Part shown: positions 1-11,538 of the stretch, one piece after another | How the letters are laid out: every line of letters starts with the position of its first letter | Numbering within the stretch: the first letter of the stretch is position 1 | Assembly: GCF_000002595.2 (NCBI RefSeq) | Contig: NC_057013.1 | Location: 2,737,087 to 2,801,086, forward strand | Length of the DNA stretch: 64,000 nt | From: Chlamydomonas reinhardtii | Lineage: Eukaryota > Chlorophyta > Chlorophyceae > Chlamydomonadales > Chlamydomonadaceae | Direction of reading: 5' to 3' | Made by a program: the position numbers and the translations under genes | Notes under the pieces: generated by a model | The model's input: only the letters and a program-made list of their open reading frames with translations | What the model was told of the DNA's origin: nothing | Databases searched by the model: none

Positions 1-1797
1 TAGACGTCACAAAGGTAACACAGGCTTTGAGTCGGAGCCCGAGTTGGTCAGGGCCCGTGTGCGGCGCATGCGATGCGTAACCTGGAACGCGCCAAACACA
101 ACAAAGGTGCTAGCAGGCTGGATGATAGTCAGCGTTACGTGAGGCCACCTATAAGTATTACAACTAGCCAAGCAGCTAGCCAAGGCAGTCATGTCCGCGT
201 ACGTGCCATCGCAGTTGCCTTGCTGCTAGGCAGAGCTTGCCACAAGCGCCACGCACCGCCCCGTGGCCCTTCATATTAGGGGAGGGCATACCTCCCTTGC
301 TTCAAACATTTCGTTGGGGTGGAGGTTCCAGAGTACAGGGGATGCCAACGGGACTCCTCCCGCTGGGGCCTCGCCGGGGTCCCGCTGGTCCAAGCCCTGC
401 CACACTGACACGCAGCAGCTTGAACGTGCCTCCCAGCACCATGGATGCCCCTACCCGGCACCAGCCCAGAGGTGTTTTCACGATTACCCTTGCAGCAGCT
501 GACCAGCCTGAAGTCATCCTCTACACGCACCTCCTCTCATTGGTGCCTGGTACCACTATTATGGCAGTGGATCAAAGTGCTCCAGGTCCCATACACCAGC
601 AACCCTTGCAGCAACCATCAACTTAGCCCATGAGCCCAGCTACCCGAGCCTCGTGGTTGGACAAGATATGGGCAGGCTGCGATGCTTTGTGGAGAAGGGC
701 ATGCGGCGTTGCCATGCTGTCCCGCGGAGAAGAAAGCAGAGTCCGGGTGGGGGGTGGGGTGGGGGTGGGGGTGGGGGGGGGAAACGAGGCCGGCGTCGCC
801 GAGCTGGTACCTCCCGCCAAAGTTCGCAACTGTGCATTTCTGCGTACATCAACGATATGCATGGATATTTGTTTTCGATATCTACGTGCAAGCCTTTGTC
901 TTTGCGATCGGTCGAGTTGGCTTTACATTTTCATGCTCGCGTGCTTTCAGACAACCTGATCTGTGCTACCTGTGAAATGCGATGTAGGTTATAGCTACGT
1001 GCATTTTCGCGCCAGACAATGAAGCGCAGTTATTGGCCTCGTTCATACGCTGCGCTCGCTCTCGCGCCCTGGGACCAAGATCACGTATAGAGGAAGCTAT
1101 GATCATTCGGCTATGTCAATGCGTTGGGCCGAAATCGTGCTGTACGCGACGACGCACAGGATGCGTCACACTTTCCAGAGGACCCGTAGATAGCTGGGCC
1201 CGCCCGTGGGCTTTGTACGTGGGTGGTCTTGCGCCACGATGCCGGAGTTGGGTGCCGGAGTCACATCAAGGTCGCAAGATCGAAACCCATCAGGAACGGT
1301 TCGGCTCCGTTACCTGTGTAGGCACTGAACATACTTGTGCCGAACTTCCCCGAACGAGCGCCATCTCGGCCTTCCTAGGTCGCTGCTCTACGGGTGAGGA
1401 CGCTGGTGCGGCGGGTTCTGATGGTTTCCCCGCGAGAGCTATCCTGCTTTCTAGAAGCCGGTCTGCGAGCCAGTTGGCGCTGATGCGCCGGGGCAGGAGG
1501 AGGCCCCTGATTAGGGAATGTGCGTCACCCAGCGCCGATCTGCGAGCCCGTGTTTCGAGGCGTTACCGTGGCCCAGTATGGCCGATGGTTGCAGACAACC
1601 CCCCTCCCCCACATACCTAATGACCAGCACGCGACGACACGAGCACCGTCTCCCTGTCTATCCTACTAGTCCCTCATCCAGCTCCAGCAAGCCCGCACAC
1701 GCTACGGTTCTTGTGCTAACTCTTGCTGCGTGCCATAAAGTGGGCCTGCGTCCGTGCCGCAGTTGCAGCGGCCTGCATACGTGACGGCCGACCCACC
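1..1797. repeat. Dispersed repeat, copy 1 (left end cut by the window, split by an insert)
   Basis: Bases 1-640 and about 1615-1797 match 5165-6079 in the same order and orientation, with many substitutions and indels. Shared blocks include the stretch around 346-466 (matching about 5476-5590), the stretch near 580-625, and a right-hand block ending in GACGGCCGACCCA. About 975 bp between 640 and 1615 have no counterpart in copy 2 and look like an insertion into this copy; a G-run lies at about 745-781. No coding region is supported here. The repeat family is not recognised. Confidence 0.75.
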
Positions 1798-2113
1798 CGC
1801 AAAGCGAAGCCACGTTGCGTCCTCGTGTACATCTGGGTCTGTCCTAAGCACTCCTGACTCGCTCATGCATGGAACTGGTCATTGTCGAAGGTGGATGCGA
1901 TACGGCCTTGTCTAACCTACAACACAATGATGACTAGGGCCCAGTTGAGTTCCACTCGCCTGCTGTTCAACCTAGCACCTGCCAAATACAAAGGACGCCC
2001 ATCCTGCTACAGCAGCATCCTCTGTAACCGAATCGTCCGCTAGGCCTCAACGGCTGCGCATCCAGCCAGCGAGCTGCACTTCTTTTGCGCATCCCTCCCA
2101 CTCCGTCCGTTAA
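1798..2113. other. Gene-free spacer
   Basis: Non-coding sequence between the right edge of the repeat and the 3' end of the minus-strand gene at 2114. It probably includes that gene's 3' untranslated region. No clear TGTAA signal on the minus strand was found. Confidence 0.5.
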
Positions 2114-4626
2114 CTAGCAGACGTGCAACCGCGCCTCCCGCTCTCCAAGCATCCGCTCCAACGACGCAAGCGCCTCGACCAGCGCCGCATCCCCCGCTGC
2201 CGCCCCCCCTACGCCCACCTGCTGCTGGCACCACTCCATGTCCTTTACCAGCGCCACACGCACACGCTCCATCAAACCCAGCAGCGGCACGGGCCCCGGC
2301 ACCGGCGCCTGGCCGGCACCGGCACCCACACCCACGCCGGCGCCCACAGCTGCTGCTGCCACAGCGGCTGGTGGGGCCAGTTGCATGCCTTGCATAAGCT
2401 GCAGCAAGCCCGGCTCGTGTGGATTGTCCACGTGCATCGCCGCCACCCCGTACAGCCCTGCAGCCGGCTGCTGTGGGTACAACTGCGGCACAAACACGGC
2501 GTCTGACGCCTCCGATGAAGCCGCGGCGGCGGCACAGCCCGCCTGGCCGGGCGGCCCTGAGGCTAACACCGGAGCCACCGGCGGCGCGCTTGCTCCTGCT
2601 GTCGCGGCCAGTCCTGTTGTGAGCGCTGCGGCTGCTGCTGCCGGCGCCAGCCGCAGCCGGCTCTGCGCTTCCACGTCCGGCCTCGGCGGCACCGGCCCCG
2701 GCGACCGCTCCTGCTGCTCCTCCTGCTCCTGCTTGACCCGCGCCTGGTACTCCGCGCGCATCTGCACCGCCCGCTCCCCCGCCAGCTCCTCCACCACCTC
2801 CCCCAATTTAACTATCTTCTCAGGTGGGATGCAGCACGGCAGTAGCAGCTGGGGCCTCGGCACGCCGGGGGGCCGCACCAGCTGCGCCGCGCACGAGCCG
2901 CTACCAGGCGCGGCGGCTACACCCGCGGCGCTCGCGGCGCCGTCGCCGTCGCCCAGCAGCGCGTACCAGACATCGGGCGACGATGTGGTGGCGTCCTGAT
3001 ACGCCTCCATTACCGCCGGCATCCACACGCCGTGCACGTGCGCAAGCGCGCGCTCCCAGCCCTCCACGCAGCTGGCCAGCAGCTGCGGGAAGCCGGACGC
3101 CAGGTGCTCGGCCTCGACCGGCGGGCGGTCCTTGGTGCCGGTCTTGTGCTTCAGTACGTGCTTGTACAGGAAGGCCGGCAGGGCCGCCCCGCTGTCTGGC
3201 AGCTTGCCCCAGCCCTTCGCCGACTGTCAGGAGGGGTTGGGGGCCGACGGCAAGGTGTATGCATGAGCGCGTGACCGGTCGACAGCTGGTGCCGTGAACC
3301 ACGGCTGCCTCCCGCCGTCTAACTACGATGCCGGCCGCACCAACTCACCGTGCTGGACACGCTTGGTCCACCTCCTGATGAGCCGTACCCTGCTCAAGTT
3401 TTGCCCCCTGTGCGGCTGTAGCCCCTACAGCCCAAAGTGCCTACCTGTTTAAGTGCCTTGCACACGTCGGAGATGACCAGGAAGCCCAGCGTGCAGTTGT
3501 GGGCCTGGCCGTAGTCCGCGGGCAGGCCGCAGCAGCCCGCAGGAACGCTGCGCTCCATCGTGGCCCCCTCCTCCGCCCCAGCCGCGGCGGCGGCGGCGGC
3601 CGGCTGCTGCTTGCCCTTTTTCTTCGCAGCCTTCAGCGAGCACTGTGGCCGAGGAGGCGACGACGCACGCCAAGCTCAGTGGGTGCGGTGCACACAATGG
3701 CAGTGCCAAGTGCGTGCTGCCCCCTGAGCAACGACGTGCAGGGCATTGCACGCTACGCAGTGGTCATTCGACCATGCCCATACCACTGCCCACACGCCGC
3801 GACAGCTGCCTCCCCCTCCCCGCCGTACCTTGACACGGTTGTCGATGTACCCCGAGTTGACGTGGTAGGGGTAGATGGGGAGGAACGGCGAGCCTGCGTC
3901 CGCGCTCTTGAGCGACTTGGTCTTGTTGACTTGGCGGGCCTCCGACTCCATCGCCTGCTGCCTTGTCCAGCCCTCGCCCAGGCTGTTGTCCAGCCACTCG
4001 CGTGTCTTCTTGGCCCACTCCCCGATGGCGCCCGACACCTCGCCCTCTGGGTGCCACCCGTGCGTGCCCACCAGCCGGAGCAGCTACTTGTAAGCTGTAT
4101 GCTCGACCGGCTCCATCTCAACAGGGCCTCTACCGGCTGCTGTATCCGGCACATCGGGAAGGTCGTTGGTCCCAAAGAAATAGCAGTAGGTGAAGTTGGC
4201 CCATGCCAGATGGCCCGCGACAGCAAACCAGTCCGGGAAATCGCCGCCGTCCTCATCTTCGAACACGGGCCGCGGCAGCTCCCGGCCCGAGACCAAGGCG
4301 CTGGTGCACCCTAGCACGTGCTTCTTGGCGCCATCCCACAGGGGCGAGGGAAACGTCCACGTCAGCAGCTGCAGCCCATACGGCACGCGGGATGGGGTGG
4401 TTTTATTCTGTGCCGTAGGCCGGTTTGGTCCATGCCGTATCCTGCCCGTGCGGGTGGCCTCCCATGCACCCAGCCGCCCAACTAGCACCCGCACCTCCTG
4501 TACTGCAGCGCAGTATTCCGCCGCAATGATGAGGAGCTGGAAGTCGCAAGGGTCCCAAGGTTTGTCCGGTAGGCAGCCCGGGGGTGGTATTGTCTCCTCT
4601 GCCTTCCCCTCTTCATCCAGGACGAC
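2114..4626 (-). pseudogene. Unrecognised gene, probably partial or broken
   Basis: Four minus-strand exons can be joined with GT-AG borders: 4626-4495, 4368-3829, 3642-3445 and 3223-2114. All borders are phase 0 and the lengths are 44, 180, 66 and 370 codons. The first exon has no start methionine and follows an acceptor-like AG, so the 5' end is missing or not found. The frame is not fully open: one interruption lies in the set, unless a short unrecognised intron removes it. The encoded sequence has acidic and aromatic stretches, a Lys/Ala-rich linker (KKKGKQQ), a Cys-containing segment (AGCCGLPADYGQ) and a Pro/Ala/Gln-rich C-terminal half. I do not recognise the family. The whole gene lies between two direct repeat copies, so it may be a duplicated, captured or element-borne gene. 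Exons are well supported; status and function are not. Confidence 0.5.
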
Positions 4627-5164
4627 CTATGGCAACAACCAGTGGCATCATGTCCATGGTAGTGCAGCGTGTGTCACCAGGTGCAGTACTGGGACTGTCA
4701 CGGAGTGGGGAGCTAAAACAGCTCCGCATGGCCACATCGCCTTACCGCAATTCCAAGCTTGTAGCCACCTCCAACATTTTTAGTAAACGGAGGACAAGAA
4801 CCTCCGCGTGGCACTGGCCCTGGCGCCATTGCACGAGAAAACTAGGAGTTGGGCCTGGCCAGGCCCAGCGCAAGACAGCGTCCGTATGTATTCTGGACCT
4901 GTGCTTCGTGCTTAAGATGTGTACGTTTTCTACGAAGCAGCCGAGAGCAGTAGAACGAGAGCAGTCGACCGCAATTCGTCCGAGAGCAAATCTGAGCGAG
5001 TAATTATGACGAGTAATTATGGCCGTCGTGCTCGGTACCAAAGCAGATACAGTATATAAATGCAAAGAAACATAAATGCACGTATACTGGGCGGCAGTAA
5101 CCTCGAAATGGAGGAAGTCTCCGGTGGTGCTCGAGTTGGCAAGTTGCGGCCGGTTTCCCGGCAC
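4627..5164. other. Gene-free spacer
   Basis: No convincing exon was found upstream of the broken gene. A TATA-like stretch (TATATAAA) sits near 5053 but belongs to no identified gene. Confidence 0.4.
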
Positions 5165-6079
5165 GTGGCTTAGACGGAAGGGTACACACGCGTTGGAGGC
5201 TGGTATGGGAATAGAATTTGATCCGCCCGTGTGCGGTGCATGCGGTGCGGAAAGCGCCAAACACAGCAATGACAGCCCTATTATGGTAATCAGCGTTACG
5301 TGAGGCCACTCATGAATATCACAACCACCCAAGGCAGCTAGTATCTGTCTGTTCCACAAAAGCCGTGCCTGTCGCGGGTGCCTACCACTGCCACGTGGCC
5401 CCATCATGCCATGTACCTTCGGTTGGGGTAGAGGTTACAGATTACAGGGAATGCACAGAATGCTTGTCCTGCCAACGGGACTCCTCCCGCTGGGGCCTCG
5501 CCGGGGTCCCGCTAGTCCAAGCCCTGCCACACCGACACGCAGCAGTTTGAGCGTGCCTCCCAGCACCAGGGAGGCCCCTACCCGGCACGTGTTCCGAGCC
5601 CCGAGGTGTCCTCAGTTTCTCACGAGTATCTTGTACCAACCTGAACTCATCCTTAACACGCACCTCCTCTCACTGGTGTCTGGTACCACTAGTGGCACAC
5701 GCACGGAGTCTTGCTCAACTCCCCATATATCCCTGACCGCCACCATGGAAACGCGCCTTTACACAAACGGTATGTGCCTGGCGTAGCTCTCGTGGCTCTC
5801 GTGCCCACCTGCTCAAGCAGCTTCTATGGTGTCAGCACAATAATCAACGAATGGCAGTGCATTAAAGTGCTCCAGGTCCCATACATCAGCATCCAGCAAC
5901 CATCAATGCCCCGCGATGACACAAGCCCGTCTTCCTGTCTACACTATTCCCTCATCCAGCTCCAGCCAAGCCCGCACACGCTAGGGTTCTTGCGCTATTC
6001 CTTGCTGCGTGCCACAACGTGGGCCTGCGACCGTGCCGCTGTTGCAGCGGCCTGCATACGTGACGGCCGACCCATGCCG
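5165..6079. repeat. Dispersed repeat, copy 2
   Basis: Direct, diverged counterpart of the repeat at 1-1797. It lacks the 975-bp insert of copy 1 and has about 150 bp of its own near 5690-5845. Homology stops just after GACGGCCGACCCA, about 50 bp before the 3' end of the LRR gene. It could be a dispersed repeat, a segmental duplication, or a pair of old element ends; the left boundary of copy 1 is outside the window, so this cannot be decided. Confidence 0.75.
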
Positions 6080-6121
6080 TTCAGCCGCACTAACCTACAT
6101 GCCGTCGCCGCTCGGGTGATG

Positions 6122-6126
6122 TTACA
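6122..6126 (-). terminator. TGTAA polyadenylation signal of the LRR gene
   Basis: TGTAA on the minus strand begins three bases after the stop codon at 6132-6130. The predicted 3' untranslated region would therefore be only a few tens of bases. Confidence 0.5.
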
Positions 6127-6129
6127 AAC

Positions 6130-8643
6130 CTACGCCGCTTGGTGCAGCTGCGCGGCGTGCAGTTTGTCGCGCAGCTTCCGGCGTGGCTCCAGTAGCGCCT
6201 CCATGGCTAGCCGGATCTGTGGTGCGTTACGAGTGCACGAGGGTGTTGTAATGGGTCAGACTGAATGCGTCATGAAGCAACACCCGTCCGCGGCGGTGTG
6301 TGCACATGCACGATACCAGCCTCCAAGTATCATATCCTTCCCGCGTGCATAGCTCGTCCAGGAACGGGGGCATAACCGCACCTGTTCGGACGTGTTCGTG
6401 TTCTCCATGCTGCACACCACCAGGCCCTTGTTGCGGTCCACCGCTTGCAGCAGCTCCTGCGCCCGGGGACAGCCCGATACGCGTCAGCCGGCGAGCAGGC
6501 GTACAGGGGCGAACGCGAGGAACAGACCAAGCGCTCGGACACGAGGTGAGCCCCTGCATGCCAGCACCCCCTCTTGCGACCTTCCTACGTCTGCAGACCA
6601 GCCCAGCCCACGAGCCCGGCCCATGAGCCCGGCCCACGAGCCCCCAAATGCCCTGATACATCCAGCCGCCCTCGGCCCCCTCGGGCCCCGGCCTCTCCTC
6701 TCCTCTCCTCTCCGCCCACCTTGCCGCCCTCCTCCCGCAGGTCATTATTGTCCATGCGGATGCCTGCCAGCGTCACGGACGTGGCGATGCCTTCCGACAG
6801 TGCACGCACACCCTCCAGTGTAATCTGGTTGCCCGACAGGTCCACATCCACCAGACCCTGTGTGCGGAGCGATTGTGCAGGAGGTGTTCGGTCGTAGCCT
6901 GGGCGCCCACGCATTGACTTCGAAGGGTTCGCGGTGATAACCGTGGCGTAAGGGTAAAGCGGGGTTGGCGGTGCGTGATGGGCCGCATTCAATGCAGGCA
7001 TGTCCAAAGCGCGCACCTGATTGGTTTTAAGGGCGACACCGAAGGTTGTCGCCCCAATGTCCTGCAGCCCGCACCAGCCTAACCCGAGCACCTGCAAGCA
7101 AGCGGGCCAGACACCAGACACCAGGCAGTGGTCTACGGTGCTCAGCAATGCCCAATTGTCTGCTTGCGTACACAGGCAGCCTTGCGGGCCAGGCCCCGCA
7201 GAGGCCCCTGCAGCTGGCCACAACGCGCTTCCGCCGAGCCCTCTACTGGCATACTGCATGCACACTCGCTGGCGTGCCTCGAAGCAACCCAACAGGGTCC
7301 ACCCCAAATCCCAACGTCCATTTCCCAAGCATCGGCCTCCTTTCACAGGACTCCCCTCGCTAGTTCTTTGATGGTTCTGGCGAAAGCAACTCCCGCCCCA
7401 GGGCGCACCCGTAGGCCGCACCTGTAGCGTTAGGTTGGGCTTGAGGCCCTCGGACAGGTGCGCCACGCCGCGCGGCCGCAGCTTGTTCCAGGACAGGTTG
7501 AGGTCGGTCAGCCCCAGGTTAACCATGAGCACCTGCCCCAGCGTGTGCGCCGTCTTCTCGCCAAGGTCGTTGGAGGAGATGTCCAGGCTGCGCAGCGAGG
7601 TGTTGTTCTCCAGGCAGTTGCCCACCAGCACGCCCTCGCGGTCGCCCAGCTTCATGTTGGCTAGCGCCAGCGTGCGCAGCACAGTGTTCTGTCCAGGGAT
7701 GGGGTCGTGTGTGTGGAATGGGGGCATGTGGGCTCGGGTTGGGATTGGGGGGTGGAGGTTGGGGATGGGAATGGGAACTGCCGCGGGGTCAGGTTTTGGA
7801 CAGCGTTCTGGGCGCGAGCGGGGGCGTGGGTGGGTAGTTTCAAACGCCCAGCACCACCGTTTAGCGTTTGTAATCAGCCGTTTACAAGCCCCTTAAACGC
7901 CCGTGCCCGCCGTTTGTTTACCGTATGACATTTCAAACGAAACGATTCGTACAACGTTGAGTGCAACACTGGTGGATACAGGATTGGGAGTTGGGGGTGT
8001 GGAAGGCCCGTGCTGGATATGGTGTATGCAGATCTCCGCATGGTAACTGGGCCCGACCACACGGCTGAACGCATCCATGCGGCCCAAGCATCATTCATAC
8101 ATGCCATTCCACGCCGCGCCCTGGCCCTGCCCGGCGGCCTCGCCCACAACCCGACGCACCCGCGACACCAGCAGGTCCGCCAGCGCCTTGCTGCCCACCG
8201 GCCCCATGCGGTTGCCGGAGATGTCCAGCAGCGTGATGCTGGTGTTGTCCAGCAGTGTGCGCATCAGCTCCGCCACGCCCTCGTCCGGGATGGCGTTGTC
8301 GGCCAGCCGCAGCACCGTCACGTTCTGGTTGATGCGCAGTGCGCCAGCCAGCGCTTTGACGCCCTTCAGACCCAGGCCTGGGCAAGGCATGCGTGGTAGG
8401 GGGGTTATTTACTATTGTGTGTAGGCCAGTGTGGCTAAACGCGCTTGGTGGAGGCAGGCCCGCCCCCGGCACCCCTGCCGGGGCCCATGTCTGCCTCGTA
8501 CCGTAGTGGACGACGTGCATTGCCTCAGACTCCAAGTACTTTAGGATTTGCGAGGCGGGGCTGATGCCCATCTCCCGGCACAGGTCCAAGTACCGCATGC
8601 GCCCGAATTGGTCCTCCTCGGGAAGTTCATCTGCGCAACGCAT
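6130..8643 (-). CDS. LRRC74-like leucine-rich repeat protein
   Basis: Seven exons join in frame: 8643-8502, 8377-8160, 7688-7422, 7091-7017, 6857-6720, 6456-6382 and 6216-6130, giving about 333 residues from the ATG at 8643. The N-terminus contains YLDLCREMGISPASQIL, which resembles the segment before the repeats in LRRC74/RNI-type proteins. It is followed by ribonuclease-inhibitor-like repeats with LxLxxNxI/L signatures (VLRLADNAIPDEG, LLDISGNRMGPVG, SLDISSNDLGEK, DLNLSWNKLRPRG, DVDLSGNQITLEG, IRMDNNDLREEGG). The C-terminus is a short basic/Gln helix. Such repeats are usually protein-binding scaffolds, but no target is visible. The first ATG follows acceptor-like sequence, so an additional 5' exon is possible. 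The family assignment is good; the LRRC74 orthology is less certain. Confidence 0.75.
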
Positions 8644-9374
8644 CAGGCACTTCGTCAGCAGAAGAAGCAATCACAGTTATGGCACAGGCCTAGCAGTGCG
8701 CCCCGACCCCGTGCCTGTGGCGTGCTGTGTACACCAGGCGCCTATGACCATACCATCCTCGCAACGTGAGCGTGCTCGAAGGTCCAATCCCGGCTATGGC
8801 GCTAGGTTCCTGCTATGAAGGGGCCCACCCGCCCACATGTCCATCACGCAATGTTGGGCCCTTCAAGTACGTGCCACGTTGAAGCCCGCGCCCTTTCCGA
8901 CCTTCAAGCAAGTCATCGTCTTCGTCGTCTGCAACTCTCCCTGGCATCTGGACTGCTGTGCTTCAACGCAGGGCAACGCGGGTGCTTTGAGCGGGAAGCT
9001 ATTTCGTTAAGTCAATGCTGAGGCTTACGGCAGCAAACTCAAGAGGCCAGAAACTCGATTTCTACACAAAACGAAGGTTCTGGCAAAACACGCGGCCAAC
9101 TCAGCATATAATTTAGGCAACGGTGTATTCTGTAGGTGTTTGCTAGAATTCAAATAATGCTCCATTAGTTTGCTACATAAACAATAGCGAACGCATTCCA
9201 GAACATGCATGGCAGGCTGGAAAACCGGTCGATCTGCGTTGTTCTCTAGTAATTGCGATTCTTCAGTCGTTTCTGAAATCTGTTAGCTTGCTTGGCAAGA
9301 CAAACTTGACGGCAGTCGCCCCCGCCAACTTTGTTTTTCCCCACCCAAATCAATTCTTTGCAGTGATAATCATC
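8644..9374. other. Intergenic region, AT-richer than its surroundings
   Basis: Divergent spacer between the LRR gene (-) and the TatA gene (+). No exon was found. Bases about 9010-9370 are visibly AT-richer than the rest of the window and should contain the TatA promoter and 5' leader. Confidence 0.5.
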
Positions 9375-9719
9375 ATGCTGTCTCGCACCGCTCCTAGCAG
9401 CACTGTTGGCCGCTGCGCCCAGGCCCAGCGTCGCGTGGTGGCTCCCATCCCCGCTCGCTCCTCCATCGCACGCAGCCGGCAAGTCGCGTGCCAAGGCCTG
9501 TTTGGCCTGGGCCTGCCGGAGGTTGCCGTGATTGCTGGCGTGGCAGCGCTCATCTTTGGCCCAAGCAAGCTGCCTGAGCTGGGCAAGTCGCTGGGCAAGA
9601 CCGTGAAGAGCTTCCAGACCGCCGCGAGCGAGTTCAACGACGAGCTGAAGGCGGGTATGGCGGCTGACGACGCCAAGAAGCCAGCTGCGGTTGAGGAGAA
9701 GAAGGAGGAGACCAAGTAG
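9375..9719 (+). CDS. TATA: Thylakoid Tat translocase subunit TatA/Tha4
   Basis: Single-exon gene of 114 residues. Residues 1 to about 40 form an Arg/Ser/Ala-rich plastid transit peptide. It is followed by the TatA core: a short transmembrane helix (GLPEVAVIAGVAALIFG) with the conserved membrane glutamate, the FGP hinge, an amphipathic helix (SKLPELGKSLGKTVKSF) and an acidic, Lys/Glu-rich tail. TatA/Tha4 oligomerises with the TatC-Hcf106 receptor to move folded proteins across the thylakoid membrane using the proton gradient. The length and domain order match plant Tha4; Hcf106 (TatB type) is longer. The start is the first ATG of the frame. Confidence 0.96.
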   Translation: MLSRTAPSSTVGRCAQAQRRVVAPIPARSSIARSRQVACQGLFGLGLPEVAVIAGVAALIFGPSKLPELGKSLGKTVKSFQTAASEFNDELKAGMAADDAKKPAAVEEKKEETK

Positions 9720-10721
9720 AGGACAAGTCGGGCCTGGAAATGGCAGGGGCGAATGGACTAAAATAGCGGGTCGCGACCGTCTAGCCTGCAATGGGAGCAC
9801 ATCGTGTACATGTGCAGCGTGGCCTTCAGGGACTGTAGGTGGTGGGGGTGAGGCGGGCGCAGCGGTTGGGTTCATGACACGGTCTTGAACACGTTGGGTT
9901 TGCGGACGCACGCCGGAGTGCCAACAGAGTGTCAGGACGCGGACGGGAGCACGCGCGGATTGGAAAATGCGTACACATAGAGCAGAAGACGTTTTTTCAG
10001 GGCTGGCAAGCGCAGCGTTTGTACTGCTTACAGGCTTTGTCAACTGCCTTGAGCTTGAGAGAGAATTTGATGTGGTGGAGAGATATCATCGGACCAACGC
10101 GGGCATGGTGTACAACTGAGCTGCACACTCAGGATAAAGGAAGAGCGGAAGCTCCCCAGCGTGTAATGTTTTTGTGCTGCAAGCGTACTGGTGAGAGAGC
10201 ACCAACGACAGTGTCCTGCGTTAGGGAGGGGTGGATTTCGGTGTCAGGCTACCCAAGGGTGCCCCCATGATACGTATTGCACATGTAGGGGGCTCGCGTC
10301 TATGGAAAGACCAACTGAAGGCTTGGGGGCACCTCGGGCCTAGCAATTGCGTGCCGGGTGCCCAGCGGTTGGGGCAGGGGTGGGTTGCAGGGGTGGAACC
10401 ACATCCTGGCAAGCTCCGGGGTGTCCCGGCCTCCAGGGGAGCACCGAGCACGGGGTGTTGGCGCCCGGCTACAAATCGTTACAACCATTAAGAGACTGAC
10501 AGTAGCGGTGCAGATGAAAGGCCTGACAGGAGTCAGAGTTGGGCTTGACAGGGGTCAGTGGTCCACAACACGGCCCTCCGATTCCATACACACACGCAGT
10601 GAGGATGGTACTGGCGGGCCAACCTTACCTTATACTCCAGCAACTCATACGACATCTCATACACCCGGAAGCTCAGCTTCGAGCCCAGACCGCCCTCCTG
10701 TGCTGCTCGAAATTAGGAACT
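9720..10721. other. Intergenic region: TatA 3' UTR and TMA7 upstream region
   Basis: No coding exon seen. TGTAA at 10162-10166 is a plausible poly(A) signal for the TatA gene (3' UTR about 450 nt). The remainder up to 10721 should hold the TMA7 promoter and leader. Confidence 0.5.
10162..10166 (+). terminator. TGTAA polyadenylation signal, TatA gene
   Basis: First sense-strand TGTAA downstream of the TatA stop codon. Confidence 0.45.
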
Positions 10722-11435
10722 ATGCCTGGCCGTGACGCTGGAAAGGCTAAGCCTCTGAAGGCGCCTAAGAAGGTAGGTGGATATCACAGCTCTCGGATGT
10801 CAGCTGGCGGTCTCGGGTAACTCTGACTCGGTCGCTCTTTCATGGATTCCTGTCCGAGGGCGCACCCGCGGTGCTAGTTGTGAGGGATTGCCCTGCAAGA
10901 CAAAGATTCATCCGAATTCTGGCTTCCGCTTCGCGGACTGTTGCTTTTTTCGGCGGCGAGGGCTGTCCTCTGCCGCTGTCAGCAGCGCGTTGGCTTAGCG
11001 CTCTCGGAGTTCCGCTGTATTGCGGATGCTTCCTGCTTAAGGGAATGCCCAGCGCGATCGGGCGGGTGGCACCCTCTCAGCCGGACTGACCCGCGCCTCG
11101 CCCCCCGACCTGTTGTGCACAGGCGGACAAGGACTACGACGACAGCGACCTGGAGTTCCTGGCCAAGAAGAAGGCTGAGGAGGCTGCCCTGAAGGAGCTG
11201 CGTGCCAAGGTGAGCGCAGGGCAGTGTTGGGGCTAGGGCACCACCGTACTACCTCCACGCAAGCTCGTTAACTGTGAGGGTAGGCCATGCCGCCCAAACA
11301 CCTCAGGTTGTGTCATGCATGTGACGTAGCATCTGCCACTGGCGCACTCTTACATGATGCCTTCCTCGTGTGGTGCCCATGCAGGCGGCTAAGGGTGCCA
11401 TTGGCGGCACTGGCCTCAAGAAGTCGGGCAAGTAA
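10722..11435 (+). CDS. TMA7: Translation machinery-associated protein 7 (TMA7/CCDC72)
   Basis: Three exons, 10722-10772, 11123-11209 and 11385-11435, encode 62 residues with all junctions in phase 0. The sequence starts MPGRDAGKAKPLKAPKK, continues with an acidic-then-basic coiled segment (DKDYDDSDLEFLAKKKAEE) and ends in the family-typical GAIGGTGLKKSGK. The family is about 64 residues in animals and fungi, so the protein is full length. TMA7 is a small ribosome-associated factor; its molecular role is poorly defined. The next ORF starts 103 bp after the stop with no TGTAA signal between them. Confidence 0.93.
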
Positions 11436-11538
11436 GCCGGCCAGTCGCCGGAAACTGATCGGCACTAACGGAGCGGTAGTTGAGGCTGGCTTGTGAAATA
11501 CCGGAGCTGCACAAGGGACTGACGCAAGTGCAATCGCC

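Noticed and set aside
1033-1620. Open frame of 195 codons on the plus strand
   Set aside because: It lies in the insert within a repeat, has no family resemblance, irregular codon use and no splice context.
9284-10043. Minus-strand frame of 265 codons across the TatA gene
   Set aside because: Antisense shadow of TatA with no motif; the plus-strand TatA match is unambiguous.
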